A stretch of 64,000 nucleotides of DNA from Nitrospira sp. BO4. Its GTDB lineage: Bacteria > Nitrospirota > Nitrospiria > Nitrospirales > Nitrospiraceae. The stretch lies in assembly GCA_030144965.1 (NCBI GenBank), contig JAMPUU010000006.1, forward strand, positions 248,001 to 312,000, written 5' to 3'. The notes beneath the pieces are model-generated. The model did not search any database and was not told the origin of the DNA. It saw only the letters and a list, made by a program, of their open reading frames with translations. The stretch's first letter is position 1. Every line of letters begins with the position of its first letter. Shown here one piece after another: positions 8,794-17,699 of the stretch. A program made the translations under genes and the position numbers.

Positions 8794-9729
8794 ATGCCTC
8801 CGACCGTCGCCGTCACAGATTTGACGAAACGCTTTTCGGGTATCACGGCTGTAGACCGTCTCACGTTCGAGGTGCAGGCCGGTGAGATCTTCGGGCTGGT
8901 CGGCCCCGACGGAGCCGGGAAGACCACGGCGTTACGAATGTTAGCCGGTGTCCTCACACCGGACGGCGGATCGGCCACTGTCGCCGGAGCCGACATTATC
9001 CATGATCCGGAAGCGGCAAAAGCCCGTCTCAGTTACATGCCACAGCGCTTCGGGCTTTATGAGGACTTGACCGTCAAGGAAAATATTCGCTTCTACGCAG
9101 ACGTCTTCGGCGTGTCTCGCCCGGAACGGGTCGAGCGTTCTCAACGCTTGCTCGACGCCGCCGGCATGTGTCCTTTTACGAACCGCTTGGCAGGTAAGCT
9201 TTCAGGGGGCATGAAACAAAAGCTCGGACTCGTCTGTGCCCTCATCCACCGCCCGCAGGTGATCCTGCTCGACGAACCGACCAACGGTGTCGACCCGGTT
9301 TCGCGTCGAGATTTCTGGCGTATCCTGTATTCGCTGCTTGCCGAAGGGATTGCCATTGTGATGTCGACCTCCTACCTCGATGAAGCCGAACAATGCCATC
9401 GCGTGGCGTTGCTGCACCAAGGGCACATGCTGTATTGCGAAACGCCTGCGGAATTGAAGACCCACCTGCGCGGGACCATGCTGTCGGTTGTATCAGATGA
9501 CGCCCGCCGCATTCGGACCGCCCTTGTCGGTGCAGACGGTGTCCTTCATGCATGGCTTGTCGGCGACGCCGTCCGTCTTGTAGTGGATGACGCCACACGC
9601 CGAATTCCCGGGCTTCGAGCGGCACTTCGGGCCGCACATCTGTCGTTCGACCGGCTGGAAGTCGTGAAACCCACCATCGAAGACTTGTTCGTTGCTGTTA
9701 CATCGACAAGCAGCGGAGAGACCCCATGA
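8794..9729 (+). CDS. ABC transporter ATPase, first half of a YbhF-like pair
   Basis: Complete ABC nucleotide-binding domain: Walker A GPDGAGKTT, signature LSGGMKQK, Walker B VILLDEP and D-loop. The H-loop is unusual: the motif reads MSTSYLDEAE where a His is expected in the position occupied by Ser/Tyr. E. coli YbhF-type transporters carry two ATPase halves in one chain; here the first half is a separate gene. The last 4 bases overlap the second ATPase gene (ATGA). Its function is inferred to be powering drug or toxic-compound export with the permeases downstream. Confidence 0.88.
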   Translation: MPPTVAVTDLTKRFSGITAVDRLTFEVQAGEIFGLVGPDGAGKTTALRMLAGVLTPDGGSATVAGADIIHDPEAAKARLSYMPQRFGLYEDLTVKENIRFYADVFGVSRPERVERSQRLLDAAGMCPFTNRLAGKLSGGMKQKLGLVCALIHRPQVILLDEPTNGVDPVSRRDFWRILYSLLAEGIAIVMSTSYLDEAEQCHRVALLHQGHMLYCETPAELKTHLRGTMLSVVSDDARRIRTALVGADGVLHAWLVGDAVRLVVDDATRRIPGLRAALRAAHLSFDRLEVVKPTIEDLFVAVTSTSSGETP

Positions 9730-10676
9730 CGGATCTCCATACGACCGCGGTAAGTGTCCGCGATCTCGTCAAACGCTTCGGGGACTTCGTGGCGGTGGAC
9801 CACATCAATCTGGAGGCACGTGCGGGAGAGGTGGTGGGCTTCTTGGGTCCAAACGGCGCCGGAAAATCCACGACGATCCGTATGCTGTGCGGCCTGCTTC
9901 GTCCAACCGCAGGACAGGCCTTGGTGGCTGGTTACGATGTGGCACGGGAGGCGGAACAGGTGCGTCGCCACATCGGGTACATGTCGCAAAAGTTTTCGCT
10001 CTACAACGATCTGCGGGTCATCGAAAACATTCGCTTTTTCGGCAGCATGTACGATGTGCCCGCGGCGATGTTCAAGGAGCGGGAGGCGTGGGTACTGGAG
10101 ATGGCCGGGTTGGTCGGACGGGAATCGACGGTGACCGGCACCTTACCCAGTGGATGGAAACAGCGGCTCGCCTTGGGCTGCGCCGTGCTCCATCGCCCGC
10201 CGATTCTTTTCTTGGACGAGCCGACATCCGGGGTCGATCCGATCTCACGCCGTCAATTCTGGGAACTGATCCATGCCATGGCGGCCGACGGAGTGACCGT
10301 ACTCGTCACTACGCATTACATGGACGAGGCTGAGTACTGCAACCGGCTCATTCTGATTTTTCACGGTAGGATCGTGGCTTCCGGATCGCCGAGCGAGTTG
10401 AAACAACAGACCATGACCGGCGAACTGCTGCTGATCGAATGCGATCCGCTGGGCCGGGCGCTCGATGCGCTCCAGCACGTTCCGGATATTCGGGACCTGG
10501 CTGTGTTCGGCAACGCCTTGCACGTTGTGGTTCAGCACGCCCAGACTGCGATCCCCCATCTTCGCGCTGTTTTGTCCGGACAAGGCGTCGCTGTATCAAG
10601 GATCGAGCCGATTCGTCCAAGCTTGGAAGACGTGTTCGTTTCATTGACCGCGCAATTGAGCGCGCACAGGAGCTAA
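9726..10676 (+). CDS. ABC transporter ATPase, second half of a YbhF-like pair
   Basis: ABC domain with canonical Walker A (GPNGAGKST), Walker B (ILFLDEP) and an intact H-loop (LVTTHYMDEAE), but a degenerate signature LPSGWKQR instead of LSGGQ. It therefore complements the partner encoded just upstream, which has the good signature and the poor H-loop, as expected for a heterodimer with one fully competent ATP site. The C-terminal 80 residues form the extra domain seen in drug-export ATPases. Its stop codon shares one base with the start of the first permease (TAATG), so coupling is tight. Confidence 0.88.
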   Translation: MTDLHTTAVSVRDLVKRFGDFVAVDHINLEARAGEVVGFLGPNGAGKSTTIRMLCGLLRPTAGQALVAGYDVAREAEQVRRHIGYMSQKFSLYNDLRVIENIRFFGSMYDVPAAMFKEREAWVLEMAGLVGRESTVTGTLPSGWKQRLALGCAVLHRPPILFLDEPTSGVDPISRRQFWELIHAMAADGVTVLVTTHYMDEAEYCNRLILIFHGRIVASGSPSELKQQTMTGELLLIECDPLGRALDALQHVPDIRDLAVFGNALHVVVQHAQTAIPHLRAVLSGQGVAVSRIEPIRPSLEDVFVSLTAQLSAHRS

Positions 10677-11809
10677 TGCGCTGCCATCGACTCCTCGCCA
10701 TCATGCGTAAGGAAACGCTCCAGATTCGGCGCGATCTTCCCAGTCTGCTGATCACGGTGGCCATGCCGCTGCTGCTGATGCTGGCGTTCGGCTATGGCGT
10801 ACGTTTCGACGTCCAACACATTCCGGTCTATGTGTACGACCGTGAGGGAAGTCAGCAAAGTCAGGACTTTCTGAAGCATTTTCAAGCCTCGGAGTATTTC
10901 TCCGTCATCAAGGCCGTGGACAGTTATCCGGCGCTGATCGACGCGCTCGACGCCGGAGCCTGCCGGCTTGCCATCGTCATACCCACGGATTTCTCTGAGC
11001 GATTGAATACCGGCGGATCCGTAGGCATCCAAGCCCTGGTCGATGCCACCGACAACAACACCGCCAATATCAGTCTCAGCTACAGCGAATCCATCGTTCA
11101 GGCGTATAACCAGCGACTCCGTTTGGACTGGGTTCAACGCCACGGGCAGGACGTCATGCCACCTCCTTTGAGGATCGACACGAGAACCTGGTTCAACGAA
11201 AACCTTGAAAGCACCGCCAATATCGTCCCTGGAGTCGTTGCTATCATCATGGCCGTGATCGGCTCATTTCTCACTTCGTTGACCATCGCTCGGGAATGGG
11301 AGCGCGGCACCATGGAACAGCTGGTGTCGACACCGGTCACGCCTATCGAACTGATGGTCGGCAAGCTCGTGCCGTATTTTGCGATCGGGCTCATCGATAC
11401 CATGCTCTGCGCCGGTTTGGCGATCTGGTGGTTCGAGGTGCCGTTTCGCGGGCAATGGGGCGTGTTTGTCCTGAGCTGCACTCTGTTTTTACTCGTCGTC
11501 CTCGCTCTGGGATACGCCGTGTCGGTCGTGGCCAAGTCTCAACTGGCTGCCAGTCAAGCGGCCTTGATTGCCACGTTCCTGCCGGCCTTTCTGTTGTCGG
11601 GGTTTCTCTATCCTATCGATCAAATGCCGACCGTGATCCGGGTCATCACGCATGTGATCCCTGCGCGCTATTTCATGTCAGTCATTCGCGATGTCTTTCT
11701 CAAGGGATCGCCGCTCGTATATCTTCTGGATGATCTGCTCGCCTTGGCCCTCTTTGCCGCACTCTTGACACTCTTGGCCACGCGGGCGTTTCACAAAAAG
11801 CTGGCCTAG
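10676..11809 (+). CDS. ABC-2 type permease (YbhS/YbhR-like), first of two
   Basis: 377-residue ABC-2 permease. One N-terminal membrane helix (about residues 20-40) is followed by a roughly 170-residue extracytoplasmic domain and five C-terminal helices; the conserved segment REWERGTMEQLVSTPV precedes the second helix, as in this family. The frame is open much further upstream, but ATG 10676 overlapping the preceding stop is the sensible start because the residues before it would lie inside the ATPase gene. Forms the channel together with the next gene. Confidence 0.87.
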   Translation: MRCHRLLAIMRKETLQIRRDLPSLLITVAMPLLLMLAFGYGVRFDVQHIPVYVYDREGSQQSQDFLKHFQASEYFSVIKAVDSYPALIDALDAGACRLAIVIPTDFSERLNTGGSVGIQALVDATDNNTANISLSYSESIVQAYNQRLRLDWVQRHGQDVMPPPLRIDTRTWFNENLESTANIVPGVVAIIMAVIGSFLTSLTIAREWERGTMEQLVSTPVTPIELMVGKLVPYFAIGLIDTMLCAGLAIWWFEVPFRGQWGVFVLSCTLFLLVVLALGYAVSVVAKSQLAASQAALIATFLPAFLLSGFLYPIDQMPTVIRVITHVIPARYFMSVIRDVFLKGSPLVYLLDDLLALALFAALLTLLATRAFHKKLA

Positions 11810-11810
11810 G

Positions 11811-12950
11811 ATGCACATGTTGGGACGCCTTCGTGGCATGTTGATCAAAGAGTTCATCCAAGTCTTTCGGGACAAACGCACCCGCACGCTTTTGTTCGCG
11901 CCTCCCATTATTCAGATGCTCATCTTCGGCTACGCCGCAACCTTGGACGTCCACCACATTCCCACCGCGGTGTTGGATTACGATCATAGCCAAGTGAGCC
12001 GCGATCTCGTGTCCCGTTTTACCGCAAGTCCCTACTTCGATGTTCGGGCATACCTGAACGATCGTCAGCAGATTCGAGATTGGATCGATCGCGGAGAGGT
12101 CACGGTGGCCCTCCAGATCAACGCAGGCTTTGCTCAAGACCTCGGGAAAGGGCAGACGGCGCGGCTTCAAGTGATCGTGGACAGCAGTAATTCGAATACG
12201 GCTCTCATTGCCGTCGGCTATATCAACCAAATCGCGGCCCGATTCGCTCAAGAGTTTCAACAGGCACATCTTCTCCGCACATCGCCCTATGCTTCATCGC
12301 AAATTCCTTCGATCGTTCTCGAGCGGCGTCCGTTGTACAACGTGAATTTCGACAGTCAGTGGTTTTTCGTGCCCGGTGTGATCGGCAATTTGATTTTGGT
12401 CATGGTCGTGAGCCTGACAGCGTTTGCCGTGGTCCGCGAGCGGGAAATCGGCACGCTCGAACAGATTATGGTCACACCCATCGGCCGCATGGAGTTCATT
12501 CTCGGCAAGACCGTCCCCTTCTTTCTGATCGGACTGCTCGACACCACTCTGATCTCGCTGGTGGGTACCCTCTGGTTCGGTGTGCCATTCCGTGGAAGCA
12601 TTGGCGTCCTCGCGATCGGCGCCGTATTGTTCATCCTATGCATGTTGGGGATCGGACTCTTCATCTCCACTATTTCTAAGACCCAGCAGCAAGCGATGGT
12701 ATCGGGATTTTTCTTCAACATGCCGGCCATTATGTTCTCCGGCTTCGGCACACCCATTAGCAGTATGCCGGATTGGATGCAAACACTCACCTATCTGAAT
12801 CCGTTGCGCTATTTTCTGGAAGTGCTGCGGGGCATCTATCTAAAAGGCGTGGGCTTGGACGTGCTCTGGCCGCAGATGGTCGCCATGAGCCTCCTAGGCA
12901 CGGCCATGTTGGCGATTAGCGTGACCCGCTTCCAGAAGTCCCTGGATTGA
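11811..12950 (+). CDS. ABC-2 type permease (YbhS/YbhR-like), second of two
   Basis: 379-residue paralogue of the preceding permease with the same layout: N-terminal helix, large external domain, REREIGTLEQIMVTPIGR, then a five-helix bundle ending in an FxGxxxPI-type segment (FSGFGTPISSMPDWM). It starts 2 bases after the previous stop and is the last gene of the exporter operon. A GC-rich hairpin lies just after its stop. The pair presumably forms the heterodimeric membrane channel; substrate unknown. Confidence 0.87.
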   Translation: MHMLGRLRGMLIKEFIQVFRDKRTRTLLFAPPIIQMLIFGYAATLDVHHIPTAVLDYDHSQVSRDLVSRFTASPYFDVRAYLNDRQQIRDWIDRGEVTVALQINAGFAQDLGKGQTARLQVIVDSSNSNTALIAVGYINQIAARFAQEFQQAHLLRTSPYASSQIPSIVLERRPLYNVNFDSQWFFVPGVIGNLILVMVVSLTAFAVVREREIGTLEQIMVTPIGRMEFILGKTVPFFLIGLLDTTLISLVGTLWFGVPFRGSIGVLAIGAVLFILCMLGIGLFISTISKTQQQAMVSGFFFNMPAIMFSGFGTPISSMPDWMQTLTYLNPLRYFLEVLRGIYLKGVGLDVLWPQMVAMSLLGTAMLAISVTRFQKSLD

Positions 12951-12955
12951 CAGCG

Positions 12956-12980
12956 GCGGGGGGACAATTCGATCCCCCGC
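12956..12980. terminator. GC-rich hairpin between convergent exporter and catalase genes
   Basis: GCGGGGG (12956-12962) is complementary to CCCCCGC (12974-12980) with an 11-base loop. It lies 6 bases after the stop of the last permease gene and 25 bases before the end of the convergent catalase gene, so it may end transcription from both sides. There is no U-tract on either side, so it is not a classic intrinsic terminator. Confidence 0.5.
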
Positions 12981-13005
12981 CTCCCGGTTCTACGCGGCAA
13001 TTGTC

Positions 13006-14463
13006 CTAAGCGGACACTTCCGTCAACGCAATACCCAAGGCATCGGCAATGCCTTTGCCATACGCCGGATCGGCCTTGAGGCAGTGGCGGATATGGCGTA
13101 TCTGGATGTCTCGAGGCGCCGCACCGATGGAACGAGCCGTGTTTTCAAACAGCAGTTGCTGCTGGGCGGTCGTCATTAACCGGAACAGCGCGCCGGGCTG
13201 CGAGAAGTAGTCTGTGTCTTCTCGGTGGTTCCAATGGTCTGCGCTGCCCTCCAAGCCGAGCGCTGGCTCGCGGAAATCCGGTTGCTCTTTCCATTCACCG
13301 GAGCTGTTCGGCTCATAACCGAGGGTGCCCCCATGATTACCGTCTACACGCATCGCGCCGTCTCGGTGGTAGCTGTGAGCCGGACACCGTGGAGCGTTCA
13401 CCGGGATCAAATGGTGATTCACACCGAGTCGGTAGCGCTGCGCGTCGCCATAGCTGAAGAGACGACCCTGCAACATCTTGTCGGGTGAGAAGCCGATGCC
13501 CGGCACGACATTCGCCGGGTTGAACGCGGACTGTTCGACCTCGGCGAAGAAGTTTTCGGGGTTGCGGTTGAGTTCCATCACGCCGACCTCAATGAGGGGA
13601 TAATCCCTGTGCGGCCACACTTTGGTCAGATCGAAGGGATGATAGGGCACCTTTGAAGCGTCGGCTTCCGGCATGATCTGCACCTGGAGCGTCCACTTGG
13701 GATAGTCGCCTTTCTCAATACTCTCGTAGAGGTCACGTTGGTGGCTTTCGCGGTCCTTGCCGATCAACGTCGCGGCCTCAGTATCGGTCAAGTTTTTGAT
13801 GCCCTGTTGGCACTTGAAGTGGAACTTGACCCAGTGGCGTTCGCGCTTGGCGTTGATGAAACTGAAGGTATGGCTCCCGAAGCCGTGCATATGACGGTAA
13901 GTCGCCGGGATGCCGCGATCGCTCATGACGATCGTAATCTGATGCAGGGCTTCAGGCAGCGAGGTCCAGAAATCCCAGTTGTTCTTCGCGCTACGGAGGT
14001 TGGTGCGCGGGTCTCGCTTGACCGCGTGATTGAGGTCGGGAAATTTGAGAGGATCGCGCAGGAAGAACACGGGCGTGTTGTTGCCGACCAGATCCCAGTT
14101 GCCTTCCTCGGTGTAGAATTTTAGGGCAAAGCCTCGGATATCGCGCTCGGCGTCGGCGGCGCCGCGCTCACCCGCGACCGTGGTGAAGCGGGCGAACAGC
14201 TCGGTCTTCTTTCCGACCTGACTAAAGATCTTCGCACGTGTGTACTGGGTGATGTCCTGTGTCACCGTAAACGTGCCATAGGCGCCGGAGCCCTTCGCAT
14301 GCATGCGGCGCTCGGGGATCACTTCACGATCGAAATGCGCGAGTTTTTCCAGGAACCACACATCCTGCAATAGTTGTGGGCCGCGTGGCCCGGCGGTCAC
14401 CACATTCTGGTTGTCGGTGACCGGACATCCGGCGGCAGTAGTCAGTTTCTTCTCATCGTTCAT
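13006..14463 (-). CDS. katA: Monofunctional haem catalase
   Basis: 485-residue small-subunit catalase that dismutates hydrogen peroxide. The catalytic His is in [14 protein letters not shown], the distal Asn in [12 protein letters not shown], and the proximal haem-ligand Tyr in [14 protein letters not shown]. The length fits clade-3 catalases without the large-subunit C-terminal domain, and no signal peptide is seen, so cytoplasmic. I chose the ATG at 14463 because GAGGAG lies about 6 bases upstream; the frame extends another 38 codons, but that stretch covers a strong hairpin in the leader. The upstream gene encodes a small secreted protein on the same strand. Confidence 0.93.
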   Translation of the reverse strand: MNDEKKLTTAAGCPVTDNQNVVTAGPRGPQLLQDVWFLEKLAHFDREVIPERRMHAKGSGAYGTFTVTQDITQYTRAKIFSQVGKKTELFARFTTVAGERGAADAERDIRGFALKFYTEEGNWDLVGNNTPVFFLRDPLKFPDLNHAVKRDPRTNLRSAKNNWDFWTSLPEALHQITIVMSDRGIPATYRHMHGFGSHTFSFINAKRERHWVKFHFKCQQGIKNLTDTEAATLIGKDRESHQRDLYESIEKGDYPKWTLQVQIMPEADASKVPYHPFDLTKVWPHRDYPLIEVGVMELNRNPENFFAEVEQSAFNPANVVPGIGFSPDKMLQGRLFSYGDAQRYRLGVNHHLIPVNAPRCPAHSYHRDGAMRVDGNHGGTLGYEPNSSGEWKEQPDFREPALGLEGSADHWNHREDTDYFSQPGALFRLMTTAQQQLLFENTARSIGAAPRDIQIRHIRHCLKADPAYGKGIADALGIALTEVSA

Positions 14464-14553
14464 AGCGTCTCCTCTTGTTTTAGATATAGATCTGTTCGCA
14501 TGAGGTTCCTTCTTCTCTCCGCTTTGCAGTAACGCTCCGCCTCGATTTCGAAG

Positions 14554-14586
14554 TGACCGAGGAAGGACGGAGTCCATCCTCGGTCA
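14554..14586 (-). terminator. Strong hairpin between small secreted-protein gene and catalase
   Basis: TGACCGAGGA (14554-14563) pairs perfectly with TCCTCGGTCA (14577-14586); after one mismatch three further pairs extend the stem, leaving a 5-base loop. It lies 18 bases past the stop of the small gene and 91 bases before the catalase start. No U-tract follows on the minus strand, so it could be a terminator for the small gene or a leader structure of the catalase mRNA. Confidence 0.5.
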
Positions 14587-14603
14587 GTCGTCTCGACAAA
14601 GCA

Positions 14604-14846
14604 TCAGTGGCTCATCGGTCGGCTGTAGGGGTAGGCAACACCTTGAGATCCGATCCTCTCGATCACGTCCACCCTCGTCCACTCCACTCCGGCCTTGACG
14701 CTGTCTTCCTGCGCGACCGTCGCATGAAGTGCATCGATGACATCCACCCGATACGCATCGGAGGCGAAACTGTCGGACACGGTTATGACACCGGTTGCGA
14801 TCATCATCGACATAAGTCCCACTGTCAATATGCTCTTGATGCTCAT
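14604..14846 (-). CDS. Small secreted protein, unknown function
   Basis: An 80-residue product with a typical signal peptide (MSIKSILTVGLMSMMIATG..., probable cleavage after SFA) and a mature part of about 50 residues. The start at 14846 is fixed by a near-perfect ribosome-binding site AAGGAGG 6 bases upstream. Mature sequence is short and acidic-to-neutral with no Cys or known motif. It lies upstream of the catalase on the same strand, separated by a strong hairpin. I do not recognise a family; coding status rests on the signal peptide and the ribosome-binding site. Confidence 0.65.
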   Translation of the reverse strand: MSIKSILTVGLMSMMIATGVITVSDSFASDAYRVDVIDALHATVAQEDSVKAGVEWTRVDVIERIGSQGVAYPYSRPMSH

Positions 14847-15236
14847 GATATCCTCCTTGTGGTTGCTTCTCTGTCGCGGATCATTCCGCTTGCTTGAGTG
14901 CAAGATAACTTCCGCAAAGGAATCAGTCCAATTGATAGTGCATGACGATACGATAAGTTGTTTTTATCGTTGTGCGTGAAGCAGACTGGATATGAGGATC
15001 TCCTCGTATGCCGTATTGGTGCTCACGGCCTGATTCTTGGAGCGCGCGAAAGCAGTTTCGCTCGGCGCTGCGATTTCTTATTCGGACATTGCTCCTACCA
15101 AAGCCGAAGGGGCATGCGCCTCGGAAGGTACAGCGCTTCGCGCACGTTTAGGTCGGGCTGCGGCTAGGGTGATTCCCAGCATGGAACTATCCTCCACCCA
15201 ACTAGAATCAGTGAAGAACATTGGAGGAGGTGCATT
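14847..15236. other. Divergent intergenic region with a palindrome
   Basis: 390 bases between the divergent small secreted-protein gene and the lipoprotein gene. ACGATAA (14950-14956) and TTATCGT (14964-14970) form a perfect 7-base inverted repeat with a 7-base spacer in the AT-rich part, a plausible operator or promoter site. No small gene with a credible ribosome-binding site was seen. Confidence 0.4.
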
Positions 15237-15554
15237 ATGGGCATCACGCTGTTACACATTGCGATCGTGGCGACGGTGGCGTTCTCTGCCGGGGCACTCG
15301 GGTGCAGCCAGACGGCGTCCGAGCGGCGCGCAGCGTCACCGACATTGGGAGAACGAATCAAACAGGATTCGGTCACCGGCAGAGTCCATGACATCGGGGC
15401 GAAGTATGTGTCCATCAAGGACAGCGGCGGCGAAACCACACGTGTCCGCGTAGACGATCAAACCAAGATGGACCGCGTGGCGATCGGAGACCAGGTTAAA
15501 GTTTATGTTTCCGAGGATGGATATGCCTCGACGATTCAGCGAGTCTCCGAGTAG
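15237..15554 (+). CDS. Small lipoprotein, unknown function
   Basis: 105 residues. An N-terminal hydrophobic segment ends in a relaxed lipobox (GALGC, Cys23), so the mature protein is probably a lipid-anchored periplasmic protein. Mature residues about 45-103 look like an all-beta domain (TGRVHDIGAKYVSIKDSGGE ... VRVDDQTKMDRVAIGDQVKV), reminiscent of small OB-type domains of the DUF5666 kind, but this is only a resemblance. The ATG at 15237 is preceded by GGAGGAGG about 5 bases upstream. Stands alone on the plus strand; 193 bases without a gene follow. Confidence 0.7.
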   Translation: MGITLLHIAIVATVAFSAGALGCSQTASERRAASPTLGERIKQDSVTGRVHDIGAKYVSIKDSGGETTRVRVDDQTKMDRVAIGDQVKVYVSEDGYASTIQRVSE

Positions 15555-15747
15555 GCTTTGTAACGCTCAATATAATGCCGGCGGTAATCGGTTCGCGATT
15601 CAGGGAATTTAACCCATAGTCTCTGCGGTCATACCCCGTCTGGATAGGTTCGGAGCACAACCTCGCGTTTCTTTATGGATTGCAAAGGCTGTGGGAGCCT
15701 GAAGTAGCGATTGCCCCGACAACAGAACAACGTCCAAGCGGATCATC

Positions 15748-16059
15748 ATGAAGATGCTTCTCATCGTCTGTGGAAAGAAATTGGAAGAAGAGATCGTCAC
15801 CCCATTTAAGGAACTGGGGCTTAAGGGATTCACAATGATCTCAGGCGTGGGAGGGAGCGGCGTGACCGGCACCGTGCTTAGCTCCGACACCATTCACGGC
15901 ACCAATACGCTGTTCATGCTCGCGCTCGGCCATGAATCCGCGTTTCTGCCAAAGCTATTGCCAGCTCTCAAGGCGATTCGTGCCCAACATGTCCAAGGGC
16001 ATCAGGAACGCGAAATCCCGTTGAAAGTCTTTCTTCAACCTTGTGAAATTATCATTTGA
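15748..16059 (+). CDS. Small PII-like protein
   Basis: 103-residue soluble protein. The opening strand MKMLLIVCGKKLEEE, the KELGLKGFTMISGVGGSG segment and a glycine-rich loop followed by a HGTNTLFMLAL strand resemble the PII/GlnB-like ferredoxin fold found in small uncharacterised PII-like proteins. The uridylylated Tyr and nucleotide-binding residues of true GlnB are not visible, so I would not call it GlnB. The start may be either of two close ATG codons (15748, 15754) without a strong ribosome-binding site. No amt, glnA or transporter gene is adjacent. Confidence 0.6.
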   Translation: MKMLLIVCGKKLEEEIVTPFKELGLKGFTMISGVGGSGVTGTVLSSDTIHGTNTLFMLALGHESAFLPKLLPALKAIRAQHVQGHQEREIPLKVFLQPCEIII

Positions 16060-16292
16060 AGTTCCCCCTCCCGCTTTGCTCGATCATGACGTCTTAGCTC
16101 CACCTCTTCCGTAACGGCCGGCAAATTACCGTTCTTCTATCCGCCCGAGACTGTGATCGACACTCTTCCATAGGGATGACATATGGATGGAAAGAGAAAT
16201 CCACTTCATACGGTGGCTACGCGTTTCTCATCTACGAGCGGAGTGGAGTAAAAAACAACTTATGTAGTGGGAGGCGAATCGCGTTCTAGACT

Positions 16293-17159
16293 CTAGTTTA
16301 TCTTTATCGTATGCGGCGCCTGGCCGATGATGTGGACCCTCGGGCCGCGGGGAAGAGAGGTCACGCGATTGTCGGGTATCTCCTTGTCAAGAACCCACTC
16401 GAACAGTCGTTTCGCGTCGTTCAGCTCAGGATCCTCGGGAATGCCGTAATGCGCTTTTTGCATCGGTTCGTCATAGAGGCCGATACAGCCGTGGGATGCG
16501 GGATAGCCCGGCAGGTCTCGACCGTGAATCCAGTAAGAGACGCCTTCGCGATTGACAAAAAACCGGAGGGCGTAGTTCATGGGATAGGGTCTGTCGGTGC
16601 CCTCGATCGTATAGAGGCAGGATTGATGCGAACGATGAGCCGCCGTCAGGCGAAACTCTCCAACCGGCGTCGGCTTTCGTGCTTCCCCGGAGGCAATCGG
16701 GACGGCAAAACGAAGCGCACCATATTCATAGGCGCCGAGAAACTGCTCGGACAGATCGATCAGTATGAACTGTTCCTCCGGTTCCGCAGGCGGATAGAAG
16801 AATGGCATCGGCTGAAAGTCCACGAGGTCTTTCATGTTCTTCGGAACTTTGATGGACACCCCCGCATGCACATGGCGCCGGTCGATTCGATTAAAGCGAG
16901 CCACGCCGATCCACAGTTCGCCGAACAGCTTTTCCAGCGATTCGCCGGTGCGGAGCTTCCGACATTCCCACTGCACAGTCCTATCGCTGGGATAGTTGAT
17001 ACCGCAGAGGCCAGGCGGTTTTGTCATCGCCTGCGAGCGAGAAATAGTGGGAACGAGAACGAGAATGACAAGCAGGATATCTCTCACCAACCGCGGCACC
17101 GCAGTGGACATAACGAAAGCGCGTGCGACCAATAACAAGAACTCCCACGGACTGTTCAA
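16293..17159 (-). CDS. L,D-transpeptidase (YkuD domain)
   Basis: 288-residue envelope enzyme that cross-links peptidoglycan through L,D bonds or attaches proteins to it. The catalytic motif is visible as IHGRDLPGYPASHGCIGLYD (His, then Ser-His-Gly-Cys with the nucleophilic Cys). An N-terminal membrane segment or signal peptide (about residues 20-45, ending SQA) exports it. A LysM-like stretch around residues 55-105 (TVQWECRKLRTGESLEKLF, FNRID, SIKVP) probably binds peptidoglycan. The start is a TTG at 17159 with GGAGG 6 bases upstream; a Met 16 codons in lacks such a site. The gene is followed by about 230 bases without a convincing gene. Confidence 0.85.
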   Translation of the reverse strand: MNSPWEFLLLVARAFVMSTAVPRLVRDILLVILVLVPTISRSQAMTKPPGLCGINYPSDRTVQWECRKLRTGESLEKLFGELWIGVARFNRIDRRHVHAGVSIKVPKNMKDLVDFQPMPFFYPPAEPEEQFILIDLSEQFLGAYEYGALRFAVPIASGEARKPTPVGEFRLTAAHRSHQSCLYTIEGTDRPYPMNYALRFFVNREGVSYWIHGRDLPGYPASHGCIGLYDEPMQKAHYGIPEDPELNDAKRLFEWVLDKEIPDNRVTSLPRGPRVHIIGQAPHTIKIN

Positions 17160-17254
17160 AACGTTCCTCCGGCAAGGCCGCAGGGTCTTCCCCGTGGTAG
17201 ATGCAGGCTCTGGACGACTCGAGCGCGCCGGTGGCGGACTTTTTCAACAATCTG

Positions 17255-17689
17255 TTACGACCAATATTGCGACGCCTTCATATAGCCGAACAACAAATCT
17301 CGTCGGGCAAGAATCCCCACCAGCTTGTTATTCCGCACGACCGGCACGCGAGTCAAATAACGATCCTGGAACAGATCAGCCACTTGGGCGAGTGTTTGAT
17401 CTTCGGTCACGGTCACGGGCCGAGCCGACATGATTTCAGTGACCAGAATTTTCCGAAGATCACGCCCGTCGATCAAGGTCTGCAACAGATCGTATTCAGT
17501 CACGATCCCGACCAACGTGCCGTCTTCCTCCACGACCGGAAGACTTCCGAAATTTCGGTGCGTCATCAGGTAAGCGACGGTCGACGCATCGGTGCGCGTC
17601 GTGCATCGGGTGACGGCATCCTGCATCAATTGTTCGACGGTCAAGGTCCTCGGATCACAGCCTTTCATGAAGAATTCGGTTTGTCTCAT
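17255..17689 (-). CDS. Two-CBS-domain protein
   Basis: 144 residues made almost only of two CBS motifs (TVEQLMQDAVTRCTTRTDAS ... and ILVTEIMSARPVTVTEDQTL ...), each ending in the usual LVGIVTEYDLL / LVGILARRDLL strand. CBS pairs bind adenosyl compounds such as AMP, ATP or SAM and sense energy state. It is a paralogue of the gene 10 bases upstream and probably shares its transcript. I chose the ATG at 17689, preceded by GAGG; the frame runs another 18 codons upstream into the neighbour's end. The partner protein it regulates is unknown. Confidence 0.85.
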   Translation of the reverse strand: MRQTEFFMKGCDPRTLTVEQLMQDAVTRCTTRTDASTVAYLMTHRNFGSLPVVEEDGTLVGIVTEYDLLQTLIDGRDLRKILVTEIMSARPVTVTEDQTLAQVADLFQDRYLTRVPVVRNNKLVGILARRDLLFGYMKASQYWS

Positions 17690-17699
17690 AGGTTCCTCA

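Noticed and set aside
16176-16289. 37-codon plus-strand frame
   Set aside because: A GGG lies ahead of an ATG, but there is no homologous copy or recognised pattern; too short to accept on this alone.
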